Source: Peptoniphilus_A harei_B (lineage in GTDB: Bacteria > Bacillota > Clostridia > Tissierellales > Peptoniphilaceae). From it: a DNA stretch of 64,000 nucleotides. The notes beneath the pieces were generated by a model that searched no databases, was not told where the DNA came from, and worked only from the letters and a program-made list of their open reading frames with translations. A program made the position numbers and the translations under genes. Below, in pieces: positions 33,870 to 42,980 of the stretch. Numbering within the stretch: position 1 is the first letter of the stretch; each line of letters starts with the position of its first letter. Location: contig JAWGHR010000002.1 in assembly GCA_032560695.1 (NCBI GenBank), positions 124,001 through 188,000 on the forward strand. The letters run 5' to 3'.

Positions 33870-35311
33870 AATTCACCAACAGTATGTATGTTTTTGTAAT
33901 ACTCGTCAAAAGTTGTTTCGCCATCTTCTATTAAGTTTAAAATTTCACTTGATAGGGTCTTCATTCCCTTTTCTACTGCCAATTCTTTTATATTTTTAAC
34001 AGATTCTCTCCTGCTTATCATTTCTCTAATTTCAGAATCAACAATCATTATTTCAAAGACTGCCGTCCTGCCTAAGTAACCTTGATTGCACTTATGACAT
34101 CCTTTTACCCTATAAATAAATTCACTTTTCACAAGAGGATTAGTATTTTTGATTTTTTCCTTGCAATGAGGGCAAAGTCTTCTTATCAATCTTTGAGATA
34201 TGACTCCAATAAGCCCTGCAGAGATTAGGTAGGGTTCAATTCCCATATCAAGAAGTCTTCCTATTGATGCAGGAGAAGATTCTGTATGAAGGGTAGACAA
34301 AACTAAATGACCTGTTATGGAAGATGAGATTGCAATGTGGGCTGTGTCTTCATTTCTTATCTCACCAATCATAATCTTGTCAGGGTCCATCCTCAAAATT
34401 GCCTTAAGTCCCTTTTCAAAGCTTAGGCCTGTATTAGGGTTTACTTCTATTTGATTTATCCCATCGATTTTATATTCAATTGGGTCTTCAATAGTCATGA
34501 TGTTAATATCATCTTCTTGGATCTTTCTTAGAAGTGTATAAAGTGATGAGGTCTTGCCAGAAGATGTTGGTCCACAAATTAAAATCAATCCTGATGGTTG
34601 AGAAATTAGTTTCATTACCTTGTCATAATTTTCTCCAACAAGTCCAATGCCTTCTGGTGTATAAGAGATTCTTTGGATATCCAAAATTCTCAAGACTATT
34701 TTTTCTCCATTGCCAGTTGGTGTGGTTGCAACCCTAATGTCAATTTTTTCTCCCTTAAAATCAAAGGAAAATCTTCCATCTTGAGGAAGCCTCTTCTCAG
34801 AAATATCTAACTGAGACAAAATTTTTATCCTCGTAACAAGATAAGGATAAATCTTTTTCGGTAAATCTATCAGTTTATTTAGAGCTCCATCAATCCTAAT
34901 TCTTACTATTATGTTTTCAAATCTTGGCTCAATGTGAATGTCGCTGGCATTTTTCTCAATGCTTTCTCTAAGTATATAGTCAAGGACCCTAACTGCTGGT
35001 GAATCTTCCTTGTCCTCTTCTTCTAAGGCAATCAGGTCCTCATATTTATTATCTATATCTTCTAAGAGATAATCTTTTTTGTCGCTCTTGTAGATTTCAT
35101 CCAAGACCTGATTTATCTTTTCTAAAGGAGCTTCTTCAAAAGAAATTTCCCTTCCTAGCTTTTCGCTGAGATTGTATTTTAAAATCTCGTCGTTAATATG
35201 TAAAGAGTAGAAGACCACTAGGTCGCCTTCTTCTCTATTGGGAGCTATAAAATTCTTTCGGCAGTAATTTTCTGTCAAAATCTTTTTAATATCAAAAGAA
35301 AATTTATTCAT
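33866..35311 (-). CDS. Pilus assembly ATPase PilB/GspE/ComGA
   Basis: 481 residues. Walker A LICGPTSSGKTSSLYTLL, Asp box MTIEDPIEYKIDGINQIEVN, Walker B LRMDPDKIMIGEIRNEDTAHIA, His box TGHLVLSTLHTESSP and a C-terminal zinc site CPHC...CHKC. The N-terminal MshEN-like region is short. It powers pilus extension; no retraction ATPase (PilT) gene occurs in the window. It overlaps topA by 8 bp. Confidence 0.95.
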   Translation of the reverse strand: MNKFSFDIKKILTENYCRKNFIAPNREEGDLVVFYSLHINDEILKYNLSEKLGREISFEEAPLEKINQVLDEIYKSDKKDYLLEDIDNKYEDLIALEEEDKEDSPAVRVLDYILRESIEKNASDIHIEPRFENIIVRIRIDGALNKLIDLPKKIYPYLVTRIKILSQLDISEKRLPQDGRFSFDFKGEKIDIRVATTPTGNGEKIVLRILDIQRISYTPEGIGLVGENYDKVMKLISQPSGLILICGPTSSGKTSSLYTLLRKIQEDDINIMTIEDPIEYKIDGINQIEVNPNTGLSFEKGLKAILRMDPDKIMIGEIRNEDTAHIAISSSITGHLVLSTLHTESSPASIGRLLDMGIEPYLISAGLIGVISQRLIRRLCPHCKEKIKNTNPLVKSEFIYRVKGCHKCNQGYLGRTAVFEIMIVDSEIREMISRRESVKNIKELAVEKGMKTLSSEILNLIEDGETTFDEYYKNIHTVGEL

Positions 35312-37382
35312 TTTCCTCTCTCCTGTAGTCGCAAGTAGAGTTACTACATTTTATTGTTTTTTTATTTCTAGAATTCATTTCTGTCAAGATGCTGCCACAT
35401 TTTGGACACTTCTCATTAATTGGCTTGTTCCAAGATACAAATTCACACTTTGGATATTGGTCACAGCCATAGAAAATTCTTCCCTTCTTAGACCTCTTAA
35501 CTACAATTTCTCCGTCGTCACAGTCTGGACACTTAACTCCAATTTTTTCAACAAGAGGCTTAGTGTTCCTGCACTCAGGAAAGCCTGGACAAGCTAAAAA
35601 CTTTCCATATCGACCCATTTTTATAACCATATTTCTGCCGCATTTGTCACAGACTTCATCAGTTACTGGATCTTCAATTTCAACTTTCTCTATGTTTTCA
35701 TAAGCCTTGTCGAGATCTTCCTTTAAATCTCCATAGAAGGATCTTACAAGTTCCTTCCAAGGCTTTTTGCCTTCAGCAATCTCATCAAGTTCGAATTCCA
35801 TTTGTGCTGTGAATTTCTTATCAACAAGGTTGTCGAAGTTTTCTACTAAAATTTCATTTACTGTATTTCCAAGCTCTGTTGGAACAAATTTCTTTTCTTC
35901 AAGAACCACATAATACCTACTTTGCAATGTAGAAATTGTTGGTGCATAGGTAGAAGGTCTTCCAACTCCCAAGGCTTCTAGTTCTTTAATAAGTGAAGCT
36001 TCATTGTATCTTGGAGGTGGGTTTGTAAAGTGTTGTTCCTTTTGAATGTCCTTTAATTTTAAAACTTGTCCTTTTTCAAGAGGTGGAATTTCCTTTGCCT
36101 TCTCAGGATTGTAATCATAGACTCTTAAGTATCCATCAAAGTTCAAAGTTGATCCGCTTACCCTAAATATTTCAAGATTAGAAATTATATCAGCTGATAT
36201 TGTATCAAAAATTGCATTCGCCATAAGTGATGCAACAAACCTATTCCAAATCAAAGAGTATAATTTAAATTGATCCTTTGAAAGAGAATCTTTAATAGAG
36301 TAAGGAGTCTTTGTAACATCTGTTGGCCTAATACATTCGTGGGCATCTTGAATGTTTTCAGTTTTTTTGGCAGGTGCTTTTGTCTTGCCAAGATAGTTTT
36401 TGCCATAGGACTTTTCTATAAAGTTAAGACAGGCATTTTGTGCTTCTTGGGAAATTCTAACGGAGTCAGTTCTCATATAAGTTATAAGTCCCACTGAACC
36501 TTCCTTAGGAAGTTTTACACCTTCATAAAGACTTTGTGCAACCATCATGGTCTTCTTTGTAGAAAAATTAATTCTCCTAGAACTTTCTTGTTGCATTGTA
36601 GAAGTTGTGAAAGGATTTGGAGATTTTCTAACTCTTTTTCCCTTCTTTATAGAGTCCACTGTAAACTTATCCCTATCAATATTATTGATTACCTTGTCAG
36701 CATCTTTTTCATTCTTAAGGTCAACCTTCTTAGCCTTATTTTTTTCTTTAACTCCATAATAGTCTGCAAGAAGTTTTCGCCTTCCAGCCCTTAAATCAGC
36801 TTCTATTGTCCAATATTCTTCTGGGATAAAGTTGTTGATTTCTTCTTCCCTATCGCAAATTAATTTTAGGACAGCTGATTGAACACGACCGGCTGAAAGT
36901 CCAGACTTCACTTTTTTCCATAGTAGTGGAGAAATCTTATAGCCTGCAAGCCTATCAAGTTCACGTCTTGCTTGCTGAGCATCAACTAAGTTCATGTCAA
37001 TGGCCCTTGGATTTTTGATTTCTCTTTTTACTGTGTCCTTAGTTATTTCATTGAAGGTAACCCTGTTTTTGTCATCTTCCTTCATATCTAATATATAAGA
37101 AAGGTGCCAAGAGATAGCCTCGCCCTCCCTATCGGGGTCGGTTGCGAGAAATATCTTATCAGCCTTTTTTGCTTCAGCCTTAATTTCTTTAATAAGGGGT
37201 CCCTTACCGTATATATTCATGTATTGTGGTTCAAAATCATTTTCTATATCAATGCCAAGCTTTGACTTAGGTAGGTCTCTAACATGACCTACAGATGCAA
37301 TTACATTGTAATTTGTGCCAAGCATCTTTTTTATTGTCTTAGCCTTAGTGGGCGACTCCACTATCACAAGATTTTTTGCCAA
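35304..37382 (-). CDS. topA: DNA topoisomerase I
   Basis: 692 residues. Toprim domain at the N-terminus (NLVIVESPTKAKTIKKML; ATDPDREGEAISWHL), nucleophile Tyr in GLITYMRTDSVRIS and three C-terminal zinc ribbons (CDKCGRN...C, CPDC...C, CPKCG...C). The start is TTG at 37380-37382 after AAGGAG; the nearby ATG is out of frame. It relaxes negative supercoils. It lies between dprA and pilB, in the dprA-topA arrangement common in Firmicutes. Confidence 0.97.
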   Translation of the reverse strand: MAKNLVIVESPTKAKTIKKMLGTNYNVIASVGHVRDLPKSKLGIDIENDFEPQYMNIYGKGPLIKEIKAEAKKADKIFLATDPDREGEAISWHLSYILDMKEDDKNRVTFNEITKDTVKREIKNPRAIDMNLVDAQQARRELDRLAGYKISPLLWKKVKSGLSAGRVQSAVLKLICDREEEINNFIPEEYWTIEADLRAGRRKLLADYYGVKEKNKAKKVDLKNEKDADKVINNIDRDKFTVDSIKKGKRVRKSPNPFTTSTMQQESSRRINFSTKKTMMVAQSLYEGVKLPKEGSVGLITYMRTDSVRISQEAQNACLNFIEKSYGKNYLGKTKAPAKKTENIQDAHECIRPTDVTKTPYSIKDSLSKDQFKLYSLIWNRFVASLMANAIFDTISADIISNLEIFRVSGSTLNFDGYLRVYDYNPEKAKEIPPLEKGQVLKLKDIQKEQHFTNPPPRYNEASLIKELEALGVGRPSTYAPTISTLQSRYYVVLEEKKFVPTELGNTVNEILVENFDNLVDKKFTAQMEFELDEIAEGKKPWKELVRSFYGDLKEDLDKAYENIEKVEIEDPVTDEVCDKCGRNMVIKMGRYGKFLACPGFPECRNTKPLVEKIGVKCPDCDDGEIVVKRSKKGRIFYGCDQYPKCEFVSWNKPINEKCPKCGSILTEMNSRNKKTIKCSNSTCDYRREENE

Positions 37383-37407
37383 AATATCATCTCCTTCTTC
37401 CTCTTGT

Positions 37408-38487
37408 TTATTTTAAAATTTGAAATTCATTCATAGAAATTTTTTCAATAATTCCCTTAAGTTCCAACTTAGTCAATATCTTATTTATATAAAATACCTC
37501 ATTATTTAAATTAATGCAAATATCATTTGTGTTATTTATCCCCTTTTCTATGAGATTGTAGACTGCTCTCTCTTCAAGATCTAAGTCAATCCTTTCTTCC
37601 TTATCCTTTTTAGATAGGATGCCTGGATAGAAGTCTAGAATGTCTTTTATCTCAACAAGGGGTATGGCTCCGTCACGAATGAGCTTGTTGGTTCCCACTG
37701 AATAAATAGAAGTAATATTTCCTGGAACTGCAAAGACTTCCCTTCCTTGTTCTGCTGCAAGCCTTGCAGTTATAAGACTACCTGACTTGTCCTTGGCCTC
37801 GACAACTACAACAGTTTTTGAAAGTCCAGAAATTATTCTATTTCTCATGGGAAAAGTAAATTTGTTAGCTTGAGTCCCAAGAGGAAACTCGCTAATGACA
37901 GCTCCCCTCTCAGAAATTTCTTCATAAAGAGCCTTGTTTGACTTTGGATAAATTACATCTATCCCCGTTCCCAAAACGGCAATTGTGTTTAGATTGTTTA
38001 ATAAAGCCCTCCTGTGAGATAGAGTGTCAATCCCATAGGCCATTCCACTAACAATTGTAAAGTCATAAAATCTAAGATCATCGATTATCTTATTGACAGC
38101 CATGTTCCCATAAGAAGAATGTGACCTAGCTCCTACAAAGGCAATGGGATTATAAATTTTTAAATTTCCTCTAACATATAGGACAGAAGGCGGGTCTTCA
38201 ATGTATCTAAGTTCATCTGGATAGTCTTCATCGAGAATAGTGACTATGTGAACTCCAATTGAATTTATTTTTTCACTAATCTTTTCTATTATAAGATCAA
38301 AGTCCTCAGCTCGCTCATCTAAGCGATTACTACTTCTTTCTGAAAGAATTTTCTCTTCTAAGAAGTCTACCTTATAAAAATCTTCAAGAGGAATGTTTTT
38401 ATCCAATAAATAATCTAAAACCTTTAGAGAATTTTCACTGGAAAAATTGATTGCATTTAAAAAAATAAGTAAGTCTCTTTCCTTCAT
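37408..38487 (-). CDS. dprA: DNA-processing protein DprA/Smf
   Basis: 359 residues. An N-terminal SAM-like region, then a Rossmann-like DprA core with IAFVGARSHSSYGNMAV, VSGMAYGIDTLSHRRALLN and FPMRNRIISGLSKTVVVVEAKDKSGSLITARLAAEQGREVFAVPGN, and a C-terminal winged helix. Loads RecA on incoming single-stranded DNA during transformation. Follows comM by 10 bp. Confidence 0.96.
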   Translation of the reverse strand: MKERDLLIFLNAINFSSENSLKVLDYLLDKNIPLEDFYKVDFLEEKILSERSSNRLDERAEDFDLIIEKISEKINSIGVHIVTILDEDYPDELRYIEDPPSVLYVRGNLKIYNPIAFVGARSHSSYGNMAVNKIIDDLRFYDFTIVSGMAYGIDTLSHRRALLNNLNTIAVLGTGIDVIYPKSNKALYEEISERGAVISEFPLGTQANKFTFPMRNRIISGLSKTVVVVEAKDKSGSLITARLAAEQGREVFAVPGNITSIYSVGTNKLIRDGAIPLVEIKDILDFYPGILSKKDKEERIDLDLEERAVYNLIEKGINNTNDICINLNNEVFYINKILTKLELKGIIEKISMNEFQILK

Positions 38488-38497
38488 TGGCTCTCTC

Positions 38498-40018
38498 CTA
38501 ATTGCCCCAGAATTTTTTATCCATAGTTCTGTATTGGATACTTTCGAGTACGTGATCCTCTTTTATATTTTCACAGCCATCCATGTCCGCGATGGTCCTT
38601 GCGATCTTTAAAATTTTGTTGTAAGTTCTGGCACTCATCCCATACTTCTTAAAGGCAAGTTCAAGTATATTTTCTGAGTTTTTATCTAGAGGACAATATC
38701 TCTTTAATTTATTTTCAGGAATTTCTGAATTATACTTAAAGGACTCATCTCTAAACCTATCCTTTTGAAGTTCTCTAACATACTTCACCCTATTTCTTAT
38801 AGCTTCAGAAGATTCCCCAGACCTCTCTGAAGATATGTCCTTGTAATTAACTTCTGGTACTTCAAGGTGGATGTCGATCCTGTCCAAAAGTGGATGAGAA
38901 ATTTTTGAAAGGTATCTTTGGATTTCATAAGGCGAGCAAGTACACTCGTGAGTCTTTGAGTTATGGTATCCGCAAGGACAGGGATTTAAAGCTACGACGA
39001 GTTGGAAGTCTGCAGGGTACTTAACATTTGCGTTGGCACGAGATATTATTATGTCCTTTGATTCCATTGGCTGACGCAAAACTTCTAAGACTGACTTGGA
39101 GAATTCTGGGAGTTCGTCTAGGAACAAGACACCCTTATGAGCAAGGGAAATTTCTCCAGGCTTTGGTATTCTCCCTCCACCTATTAGGGAAACTGCTGAT
39201 GCTGTGTGGTGAGGTGACCTAAAGGGTGGCTTTGTTATTAATGAGTTGTCGTCTAAGAGTCCTGATATTGAATAAATTTTTGTAACGTCAATTGCTTCTT
39301 CAAAGTCAAGCTCTGGCAAAATTGTTGGAAATCTTTTTGCTGCCATAGTCTTACCTGATCCTGGCGAACCTAAAATTAAAATATTGGATTTTGCTGATGC
39401 AGAAATTTCTAAAGCTCTCTTTAAATTTTCTTGACCCTTAATATCAGAAAAATCCATGTCATAAGAAACCTTTTCCCTCTTTAGACTACCAATACATCTT
39501 TCAATTTGAATTTCACCCCTTATAAAAGAAATAACTTCTTCCAATGTCTTTACGGGATAAATTTCAACATCAGATACTATGGCACATTCCTTACGATTTT
39601 CATAGGGAACTATAAATTTCCTATATCCCTTCTCCCTCATGGATATAACCATGGGAAGGGCTCCTTGAATTTTATTTATCTTTCCATCGAGTGCAAGCTC
39701 TCCCATGTAAACATAGGGTGAATAGTCCATCTCAAGACTCTCATCGCAGCTTAAAAGGCTCACTGCTATGGCAAGGTCTAGTTGTGTTCCATCCTTTCTA
39801 AGGTTGGCTGGAGCTAAATTTATTGTAATTCTCTTTTTTGGAAAGTCGAATCCAGAATTTTTTATTGCCGACTTAACCCTTTCTGTTGATTCCTTGACGG
39901 CAGTGTCAGCAAGTCCAACTAAAATAATTTTTGGCATTCCATTTGATAAGTCTACTTCAACGTCAACTGGATAGCCATTAAGTCCAGTTAAGGTGCAAGT
40001 TTTTGTGCAAGAATACAT
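38498..40018 (-). CDS. comM: ComM/YifB-family Mg-chelatase-like AAA+ ATPase
   Basis: 506 residues. An N-terminal Lon-like domain (VDLSNGMPKIILVGLADTAVKESTERVKSAI), Walker A ILGSPGSGKTMAAKRFPTILP, sensor regions GVLFLDELPEF and a C-terminal Mg_chelatase_C domain with a CPCGYHN...C zinc-like motif. ComM promotes branch migration during transformation in other bacteria. AAGGAGG precedes the ATG. Confidence 0.95.
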   Translation of the reverse strand: MYSCTKTCTLTGLNGYPVDVEVDLSNGMPKIILVGLADTAVKESTERVKSAIKNSGFDFPKKRITINLAPANLRKDGTQLDLAIAVSLLSCDESLEMDYSPYVYMGELALDGKINKIQGALPMVISMREKGYRKFIVPYENRKECAIVSDVEIYPVKTLEEVISFIRGEIQIERCIGSLKREKVSYDMDFSDIKGQENLKRALEISASAKSNILILGSPGSGKTMAAKRFPTILPELDFEEAIDVTKIYSISGLLDDNSLITKPPFRSPHHTASAVSLIGGGRIPKPGEISLAHKGVLFLDELPEFSKSVLEVLRQPMESKDIIISRANANVKYPADFQLVVALNPCPCGYHNSKTHECTCSPYEIQRYLSKISHPLLDRIDIHLEVPEVNYKDISSERSGESSEAIRNRVKYVRELQKDRFRDESFKYNSEIPENKLKRYCPLDKNSENILELAFKKYGMSARTYNKILKIARTIADMDGCENIKEDHVLESIQYRTMDKKFWGN

Positions 40019-40100
40019 AAGGCCTCCTTATCTATGTAAATTACTTTTGTTTTACTTACTTATATTTTAGCAGAAAACCTTTACAAATTCTAAAATAATT

Positions 40101-40128
40101 AAAAAAAGCCAGGCGAATTTGCCTGACT
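40101..40128 (-). terminator. Terminator of the CAO-N protein gene
   Basis: Minus-strand stem GTCAGGC/GCCTGGC with a six-base loop, then a run of seven U. Confidence 0.88.
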
Positions 40129-40146
40129 TCATTAAATCTAAATATT

Positions 40147-41439
40147 TTATTTTTCAACTGTAACTATTACTTCCTTATCAACTCTTTTTGAAAGTTCTTG
40201 ATAATGCTTAGTCATTTCCTTGTTCCTATAGTCCACTTGTGCGTCCCTTGGAACTCCTTGAGCAGTTTTAATTGTGCCCTTAGAGTTTATAAGTTTGTAG
40301 AGTTCATCATACATTTCATATTCGCCCTTTTTTTGCTCAAATTGCTCGTAAAACTTAATACATCCTCCAAAAGTTTTATTTCCAGATTGGACAATTTTTT
40401 TGTCTAATATAAAGTAACCTGGTCTCCAAGTTGACTTCTCAACTACAAGTTCTTGCATAAGATCATTAGGTATCTTAATTGTTACCTTAGGATTTCCAAA
40501 AGTGAAAACTGTGTAGTCTTCCTTATTAGGATTTGCCTTATTAGAATTTGTTTCAACTTTTTTAACTTGTGTAGTCTTCTCACTTGCCTTCGGCTTGTTA
40601 ATATTTTTTAAATCGAATTTTGTAAAGATATTATTAGTTGGAACAGCAACTGACTCTTGGAAAACTTTTAAAATATTGTCGCTTCCCCTTAGACTTGTGT
40701 CAAACTTCTTTAGGCTTCCATCTGAAAATTCATACCTAACTAAGACCTTACCATCCTCTTGGTAAATATTAATAGCTGGAAAAAAAGCTTTCTCATCTTC
40801 TGTGCCAATGGATCCCACAAGACCATTCATAGTGCCTTTCTTGTAAAGAGACTTGTCATAAAAGTTTACAAGTCCATCTCCAGAAGAATTTTCAATTAAA
40901 ATATTGTTTTCAAAATTATCTTTAACATAAAGAGCAAATCCAAATTTTGAAAAATCTAATTTTTTTAAGTTTGAGTAGTCTATATTTCTCGAATTAAATC
41001 CATTACCAATATAAACTGCTCCATCATTAGGATTCCAAGTAACTGGCTTGTTAAGAGATTCTCCAACAAAGCGAATTGGCACATAGGTACTGTCCTTATA
41101 AAGTATTGGCGCCACATCCATTGTCTTTTTTACTCCATTGACCTCTAAGTCTTTACTTTTAACATTCATGCCAACTTCTTGGCCATTTCCCTTGATTGTA
41201 ATATTGCGAGTAGTATGATCGTAAATTACGTCAAATCCCAAAGTTTCACTGACAAATCTTAAGGGCACATAGGTACGACTGTTTGATATAAATCCATAAA
41301 ATTTCCTGTCTCCCTTGTAGGCAGTCTCGCAATCCACACCATCAATTACAAGTGGCGTGTCAAAGTCGTAGGCATAGACATTGGCACTTAAAGTTAGGAC
41401 CAAGGCAAGCCCAAAAAATAATTTTTTAAATCCTTTCAT
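40147..41439 (-). CDS. Exported copper-amine-oxidase N-terminal domain protein
   Basis: 430 residues. Signal peptide MKGFKKLFFGLALVLTLSANVYA, then CAO-N half-repeats (SRTYVPLRFVSETLGFDVIYD; DSTYVPIRFVGESLNKPVTWN) through residue 155, which act in wall-associated proteins of Clostridia. The C-terminal 270 residues contain a Lys/Asn/Pro linker and a region (TVFTFGNPKVTIKIPNDL onward) without a recognised motif. No catalytic domain. Monocistronic between two terminators. Confidence 0.85.
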   Translation of the reverse strand: MKGFKKLFFGLALVLTLSANVYAYDFDTPLVIDGVDCETAYKGDRKFYGFISNSRTYVPLRFVSETLGFDVIYDHTTRNITIKGNGQEVGMNVKSKDLEVNGVKKTMDVAPILYKDSTYVPIRFVGESLNKPVTWNPNDGAVYIGNGFNSRNIDYSNLKKLDFSKFGFALYVKDNFENNILIENSSGDGLVNFYDKSLYKKGTMNGLVGSIGTEDEKAFFPAINIYQEDGKVLVRYEFSDGSLKKFDTSLRGSDNILKVFQESVAVPTNNIFTKFDLKNINKPKASEKTTQVKKVETNSNKANPNKEDYTVFTFGNPKVTIKIPNDLMQELVVEKSTWRPGYFILDKKIVQSGNKTFGGCIKFYEQFEQKKGEYEMYDELYKLINSKGTIKTAQGVPRDAQVDYRNKEMTKHYQELSKRVDKEVIVTVEK

Positions 41440-41552
41440 AAAAATCCTCCTTTTAATATCTTATTTCTTCAATAACATTTTATCACATTAAATTTTAAAA
41501 TCTAAGATTTACAAAATTTTAAGGAGGTCTCTGGAGATTTCTTCAAAAAAAA

Positions 41553-41597
41553 AATAAAAAAAATAAAAACCTCCCAACTGTTATCAGCAAGGAGGTC
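41553..41597 (-). terminator. Terminator of the aminopeptidase gene
   Basis: Minus-strand stem ACCTCC/GGAGGT (41569-41596) with a long loop, followed by T-rich DNA (41541-41568). Confidence 0.7.
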
Positions 41598-41625
41598 TTA
41601 ATGAAAATTTATCTAATATATATTA

Positions 41626-42873
41626 TTAAATTACAAAATTTCCTTCTTTAAAGATTTGAACTTGGTCTCCATTTTCTTTGACTCCAATAATTTCTGTTGT
41701 TTCATCGCCCACCATGAAGTCAACGTGAGTTAGAGAGTCGTTCATTCCCCTTTCCTTCAATTCTTCTATTGAAAGTTTTTCTCCTCCTTCAAGACAAGTT
41801 GGATAGGACTTACCTAAGGCAAAGTGACAAGATGCATTTTCATCATAAAGTGTGTTGTAGAAAAGAACCTTTCTCATGGAAATTGGTGTATTGTAAGAAA
41901 CTAGGGCAACTTCTCCAAGTCTTTTAGCTCCTTCATCTGTGTCTAAAATATTTTGCAAATATTCTTTACCAGCTTTTGCATCATAATCAACTACTTCCCC
42001 ATCTTTGAAAACTAAATAAAAGTCTTCTATTAGGTTGCCGTTGTAGTTAAGTGGCATTGTTGAATAAACTTTACCGTTAACTCCGTCGAGTCTTGGAGCA
42101 GAGAAAACTTCTTCACTTGGCATGTTGGCTATAAATTCTTCTCCATCTGAATTTACATCTCCTGCACCTGCAAAGATATAACCCTTTGGAAGTCCAACTT
42201 CAAGGTCAGTTCCTTTTTGAGACTTATAAATTAATTTTTCAAACTTAGCTTCATTTAGGAATTTACTGTATCTGTTTAGGTTGTCTACGTGATTTTCTAA
42301 AGCTTTTATTGGATCTTCTTCAAAAAGTCTCACTGAGTTAAAGATTTCAAACCAAAGTCTTCTAACAGCTTCATCTCCTTCTAAGTCTGGAAAAACTTTT
42401 GTAGCCCAAGATGGAATACTAGCTCCCACAACAATCCAAGATACGTAGTTTGCCATCATCTTTGCAGAAAAGTCTCTCAAGGCTTTGGAGTTTGCAAGAT
42501 TAGACTTAAATAATTTCTCAGCATCTACTCCCTTAAAGGCATCTGGGTCTGAACCTGTAACTGAAAGGTACTTTGCCTTCTTCTCCATGTAGTAATTTTC
42601 CTTGTCAACCTTGTGCTTTGGTACGTCTGTCAAAACATCAAGACTTTCATTTTCATACTTAAGTCTTGAGATAAGTTGGTCTCTGTAATCAACTACAACT
42701 TCGCCAGCACCAAGCTCATAGGCCTTCTTTGTGCACTCCACTGCAAAGTCTCTTGCTTCAATGGGACATCTAACAACAAGTTTGTCCCCATCTTTAATTT
42801 TTAAACCAACTTTTAAAATTAGTTCAACATATTTTTCTATATAATCTTCGACTTTAAAATTTTTATAGTCCAT
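41626..42873 (-). CDS. M29-family aminopeptidase
   Basis: 415 residues, thermophilic aminopeptidase (AmpS/PepS) family. Conserved metal-binding parts are visible: FIANMPSEEVFSAPRLDGVNG, GEVALVSYNTPIS, HFALGKSYPTC and LTHVDFMVG. Cytoplasmic exopeptidase with broad specificity in characterised members. Monocistronic with a terminator. Confidence 0.93.
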   Translation of the reverse strand: MDYKNFKVEDYIEKYVELILKVGLKIKDGDKLVVRCPIEARDFAVECTKKAYELGAGEVVVDYRDQLISRLKYENESLDVLTDVPKHKVDKENYYMEKKAKYLSVTGSDPDAFKGVDAEKLFKSNLANSKALRDFSAKMMANYVSWIVVGASIPSWATKVFPDLEGDEAVRRLWFEIFNSVRLFEEDPIKALENHVDNLNRYSKFLNEAKFEKLIYKSQKGTDLEVGLPKGYIFAGAGDVNSDGEEFIANMPSEEVFSAPRLDGVNGKVYSTMPLNYNGNLIEDFYLVFKDGEVVDYDAKAGKEYLQNILDTDEGAKRLGEVALVSYNTPISMRKVLFYNTLYDENASCHFALGKSYPTCLEGGEKLSIEELKERGMNDSLTHVDFMVGDETTEIIGVKENGDQVQIFKEGNFVI

Positions 42874-42940
42874 TTAATCATCCCTTCGATTTTTAATTTA
42901 TTCAAAATTAATATACAACAAAATATAATAAGATGCAAAA

Positions 42941-42970
42941 AAAGATACTACCCAAAACGAGTAGCATCTT
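42941..42970 (-). terminator. Terminator of the carboxyltransferase gene
   Basis: Minus-strand hairpin AGATGCTAC...GTAGTATCT followed by a run of T, 11 bp past the stop codon. Confidence 0.85.
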
Positions 42971-42980
42971 TATAATAAAC

